Assembly (NCBI RefSeq): GCF_026342835.1 | Contig: NZ_JAPEMI010000002.1 | Span: forward strand, 1,302,001-1,366,000 | DNA from: Streptomyces sp. NBC_00154 | Lineage (GTDB): Bacteria > Actinomycetota > Actinomycetes > Streptomycetales > Streptomycetaceae | DNA: 64,000 nt | Direction of reading: 5' to 3' | Shown: piece by piece, positions 62,302 through 64,000 of the stretch | Layout of the letters: each line of letters opens with the position of its first letter | Numbering within the stretch: the stretch's first letter is position 1 | Notes under the pieces: model-generated | Told to the model about the DNA's origin: nothing | The model's database searches: none | What the model saw: only the letters and a program-made list of their open reading frames with translations | Translations under genes and position numbers: made by a program

Positions 62302-63288
62302 TCAGCTTGCGGCGCAGGTGACTGTTGGCCAGGTCCAGGTGCCGTTGGTCTGGATCGTCGCACCCCAGTTGTTGCCGCTGCCGTTGGGCTTGGCGACGAG
62401 TGTTTGGCTGTCGGGGTAGTTGGCGCTGATGTTCCAGGTCGAGAGGACCTTCTCCGGGGAGGGGACCTTCATGGTCACGGTCCAGTTGCTGGAACCGGAG
62501 ACCGCCACGTTCAGGTTGTAGCGGTCGTCGTACTTGTCGCCTGCGGAGAGCGTCGCGGTGCAGCCCCCGCCGGACCCGCCGCCGGATCCACCTCCGGAGG
62601 AACCACCGTCACCCACCGTGATGTTGGAGTTGCCGCTGCTCTGGTAGCCCTCGGTGGCCAGGATCATGTAGTTGAAACTGCCCAGGCTCATGCCCTTGCC
62701 GGCCCACGCGTCGAAGTGATTGCCGGTGGTGATGGTTCCACCGGTCTTCTTCGACTGCCGGACACTCCAGTACTGCTTGAATGTTTTGGTGCCCTCGATC
62801 GAGGGGGCGTTGGTGCGCGTCGTCTCGTAGATGTCGTACGTGCCGCCGTCGCTGGTGACGGTTCCCTTGTACGTGCCCTCGGGTCTGTAGGTGCCCCAGT
62901 TGTCGACGACGTAGTACTCCACGAGCGGGTTCGTCGTCCACCCGTAGAGTGCCAAGTAGGCGTTGCCGGACGGGTTGAAGCTGCCCGAGTAGTTCACTGC
63001 CCTGCGTCCGCCGGTGCTCCAGCCCTTGCCGGCGACGAAGTTCCCGCTGTTGCTCCACGAGGTGCTGTAGTTGCCGCCGGAACCCAGGTTCATGTTGACC
63101 GACCCGCCGCCGTCGGTCCAGAACGAGTAGTAGTACCCGTTGTTGGTGCCGGTCTCGTTCGAGGAGATGGCGCTGGCGGTGCTGGGCATGGCCAGCGCAG
63201 CCACGAACAGCAGGAAGGTGCTGAGGCCGCCGACGAGCAGCCTGATGCGGCCGCGCGTGCGGCTCTTCGGATGGGCGGGAGCGTTCAT
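62302..63288 (-). CDS. secreted GH11 endo-1,4-beta-xylanase with CBM2
   Basis: A 328-residue secreted enzyme. The signal peptide is residues 1-40 (LVGGLSTFLLFVAALAMP, ending STASA). The GH11 jelly-roll spans ~44-225 with the two catalytic glutamates in PLVEYYVVDNWG (Glu124, nucleophile) and LATEGYQSSG (Glu213, acid/base). A Gly/Ser linker (~227-241) leads to a CBM2 cellulose/xylan-binding module (~242-328) with its terminal cysteine pair (GGCTATL, TVTCAAS) and exposed Trp residues. It cleaves internal xylan bonds. A cluster of GAAAC-type palindromes upstream suggests control by a LacI-family xylan regulator. Confidence 0.95.
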   Translation of the reverse strand: MNAPAHPKSRTRGRIRLLVGGLSTFLLFVAALAMPSTASAISSNETGTNNGYYYSFWTDGGGSVNMNLGSGGNYSTSWSNSGNFVAGKGWSTGGRRAVNYSGSFNPSGNAYLALYGWTTNPLVEYYVVDNWGTYRPEGTYKGTVTSDGGTYDIYETTRTNAPSIEGTKTFKQYWSVRQSKKTGGTITTGNHFDAWAGKGMSLGSFNYMILATEGYQSSGNSNITVGDGGSSGGGSGGGSGGGCTATLSAGDKYDDRYNLNVAVSGSSNWTVTMKVPSPEKVLSTWNISANYPDSQTLVAKPNGSGNNWGATIQTNGTWTWPTVTCAAS

Positions 63289-64000
63289 GGCCGTGATTCC
63301 TCCTGGTGAGGGTGGGCGGGAACGCCGGGCAGCGTGATGCGACCCGGTGCGGTGAAGGTGGCTGCCGTGAGCCAGCCACAGTGGGGGAGCCGACGTGATA
63401 GCGGCCGCATGTTCGTCGTCGTGCCACGCGGCAGTGGATGGGTCGGTGACCCGGACCGGAGCTGCTTCAGACCTGTCGATGCGACAGCACGCCGGCCACG
63501 CCGACGCCGAGGGAGGTGCGGATGTGCGCGGTTTTCACCATCACTGCAACCTCTGCTTTCCGGTCCTCGGGCATGCCCGGCGGGACCGTAAGGACGTTGT
63601 CTGCGTTACGGGAAAGTTTCCGATCGCTGGAGAGTATGGGCGGGTGTCGGTGGACAGTCAATGACTCTTGTTTCCGAAAGTTCACCGAAACATACGAACC
63701 ATGAACTGGACTGTATAGCGAAACGTTTCGAATCTTGCCTATGGAGTGCCCAATGGCGGCTCCCTGAGTCCGGAGAGGCGCCTAGAAGTGGCCGGTGCAG
63801 CCCTACGGTTTCGTAAGATCGCTCGGACGATTGTCGAAACTTTCGGAACATGGTCCGCGGTCAGTGGCAGGGGGCAGCCCGCGCAGCTCCGGCCTCCACT
63901 GGTGCAAGCCAGGATGGTCATGCGGAATGTGTACTCGAGGTCGAGACTGCCGGTTCAGCCTGCTTGGTCGGGCGAGAGGATGAGCCCGTCGCGGCTCGGC
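63289..64000. other. upstream region of the xylanase gene
   Basis: About 710 bases with no convincing gene; the operator cluster at 63611-63845 is listed separately. A minus-strand frame near 63470-63540 (MVKTAHIRTSLGVGVAG) could be a small leader peptide but is unsupported. Confidence 0.4.
63611..63845. promoter_or_regulatory. cluster of GAAAC-type palindromes
   Basis: Perfect palindromes at 63611-63621 (GGAAAGTTTCC), 63719-63730 (CGAAACGTTTCG) and 63835-63845 (CGAAACTTTCG), with a further half-site pair near 63669-63690 (CCGAAAG, CCGAAAC). The CGAAACTTTCG form is the one found upstream of streptomycete xylanase genes and read by LacI-family regulators. Confidence 0.7.

Noticed and set aside
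62026..63309. 427-codon plus-strand frame opposite the xylanase
   Set aside because: Shadow of the GH11-CBM2 gene; passes through two terminator hairpins.
63467..63685. 72-codon minus-strand frame upstream of the xylanase as a gene
   Set aside because: No ribosome binding site or family resemblance, and it overlaps the operator cluster; kept only as a remark.

Overview
The window is high-GC actinobacterial DNA. Codon bias, frequent GTG starts, the protein families present (DUF6300, DUF5988, ECF42 sigma with DGPF partner, Tap/Tpg) and the IS types all point to Streptomyces or a close relative. The tap-tpg pair at 9469-12258 encodes the telomere-associated protein and the terminal protein of linear Streptomyces replicons. 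With an extra dnaE, four transposase genes plus IS remnants, and at least twelve broken genes, it suggests a chromosome-arm (subtelomeric) region or a linear plasmid rather than the core chromosome. No rRNA, tRNA or CRISPR array was seen.

Layout. 1-401: a toxin-antitoxin pair cut by the window edge, with an IS4-family element (466-2203) inserted just upstream. 2.6-6.5 kb: a complete DNA polymerase III alpha gene translationally coupled to a DUF6300 gene. 6.7-8.9 kb: an unknown gene and a secreted streptogrisin-type protease. 9.1-12.3 kb: a small gene, tap and tpg. 12.4-14.6 kb: a VOC gene split by an IS110-family element whose left end carries a readable bridge-RNA candidate. 15-20 kb: glutamine amidotransferase, DUF1203, ECF42/DGPF, a tyrosine-phosphatase-like protein, DUF5988. 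20-25.5 kb: truncated VOC, MFS transporter, truncated antiporter, a TetR/DUF1772 divergent pair, YceI. 26-39.4 kb: two related glycine-rich secreted proteins bracket SMI1, MarR-type regulators, a nucleotidyltransferase, a cysteine hydrolase, an IS5-family transposase with an inverted partial copy, a MOSC-reductase-ferredoxin fusion, and a hydrolase with a sortase-type tail. 39.7-43.5 kb: a carboxylesterase split by an IS21-family element. 44-53 kb: a tiny ribosomal-protein-like gene, ISL3 debris, three TetR- or ATPase-type regulators, dienelactone hydrolase, decayed lipase and membrane genes, and an NmrA/TetR divergent pair. 53.4-56.2 kb: a GNAT gene split by a 1.8-kb insert that encodes a secreted seven-bladed YVTN beta-propeller. 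56.3-61.9 kb: two TetR genes, each divergent from redox enzymes (two tandem aldehyde dehydrogenases; one SDR), with visible repeated operators. 62-64 kb: a secreted GH11 xylanase with CBM2 and a cluster of GAAAC-type palindromes upstream.

How it works together: there is no single long pathway. The region is a patchwork of short regulator-enzyme modules (TetR/MarR with oxidoreductases or membrane proteins), secreted degradative enzymes (protease, xylanase, lipase remnant) and surface or secreted repeat proteins, repeatedly reshaped by insertion sequences. Three interrupted genes (VOC, esterase, GNAT) can be rejoined in frame by removing the insert, so those insertions look recent. The most informative finding is the IS110 left end: segments matching the left target, the element's right end and the element's left end lie in two stem-internal loops, as the bridge-RNA model predicts.
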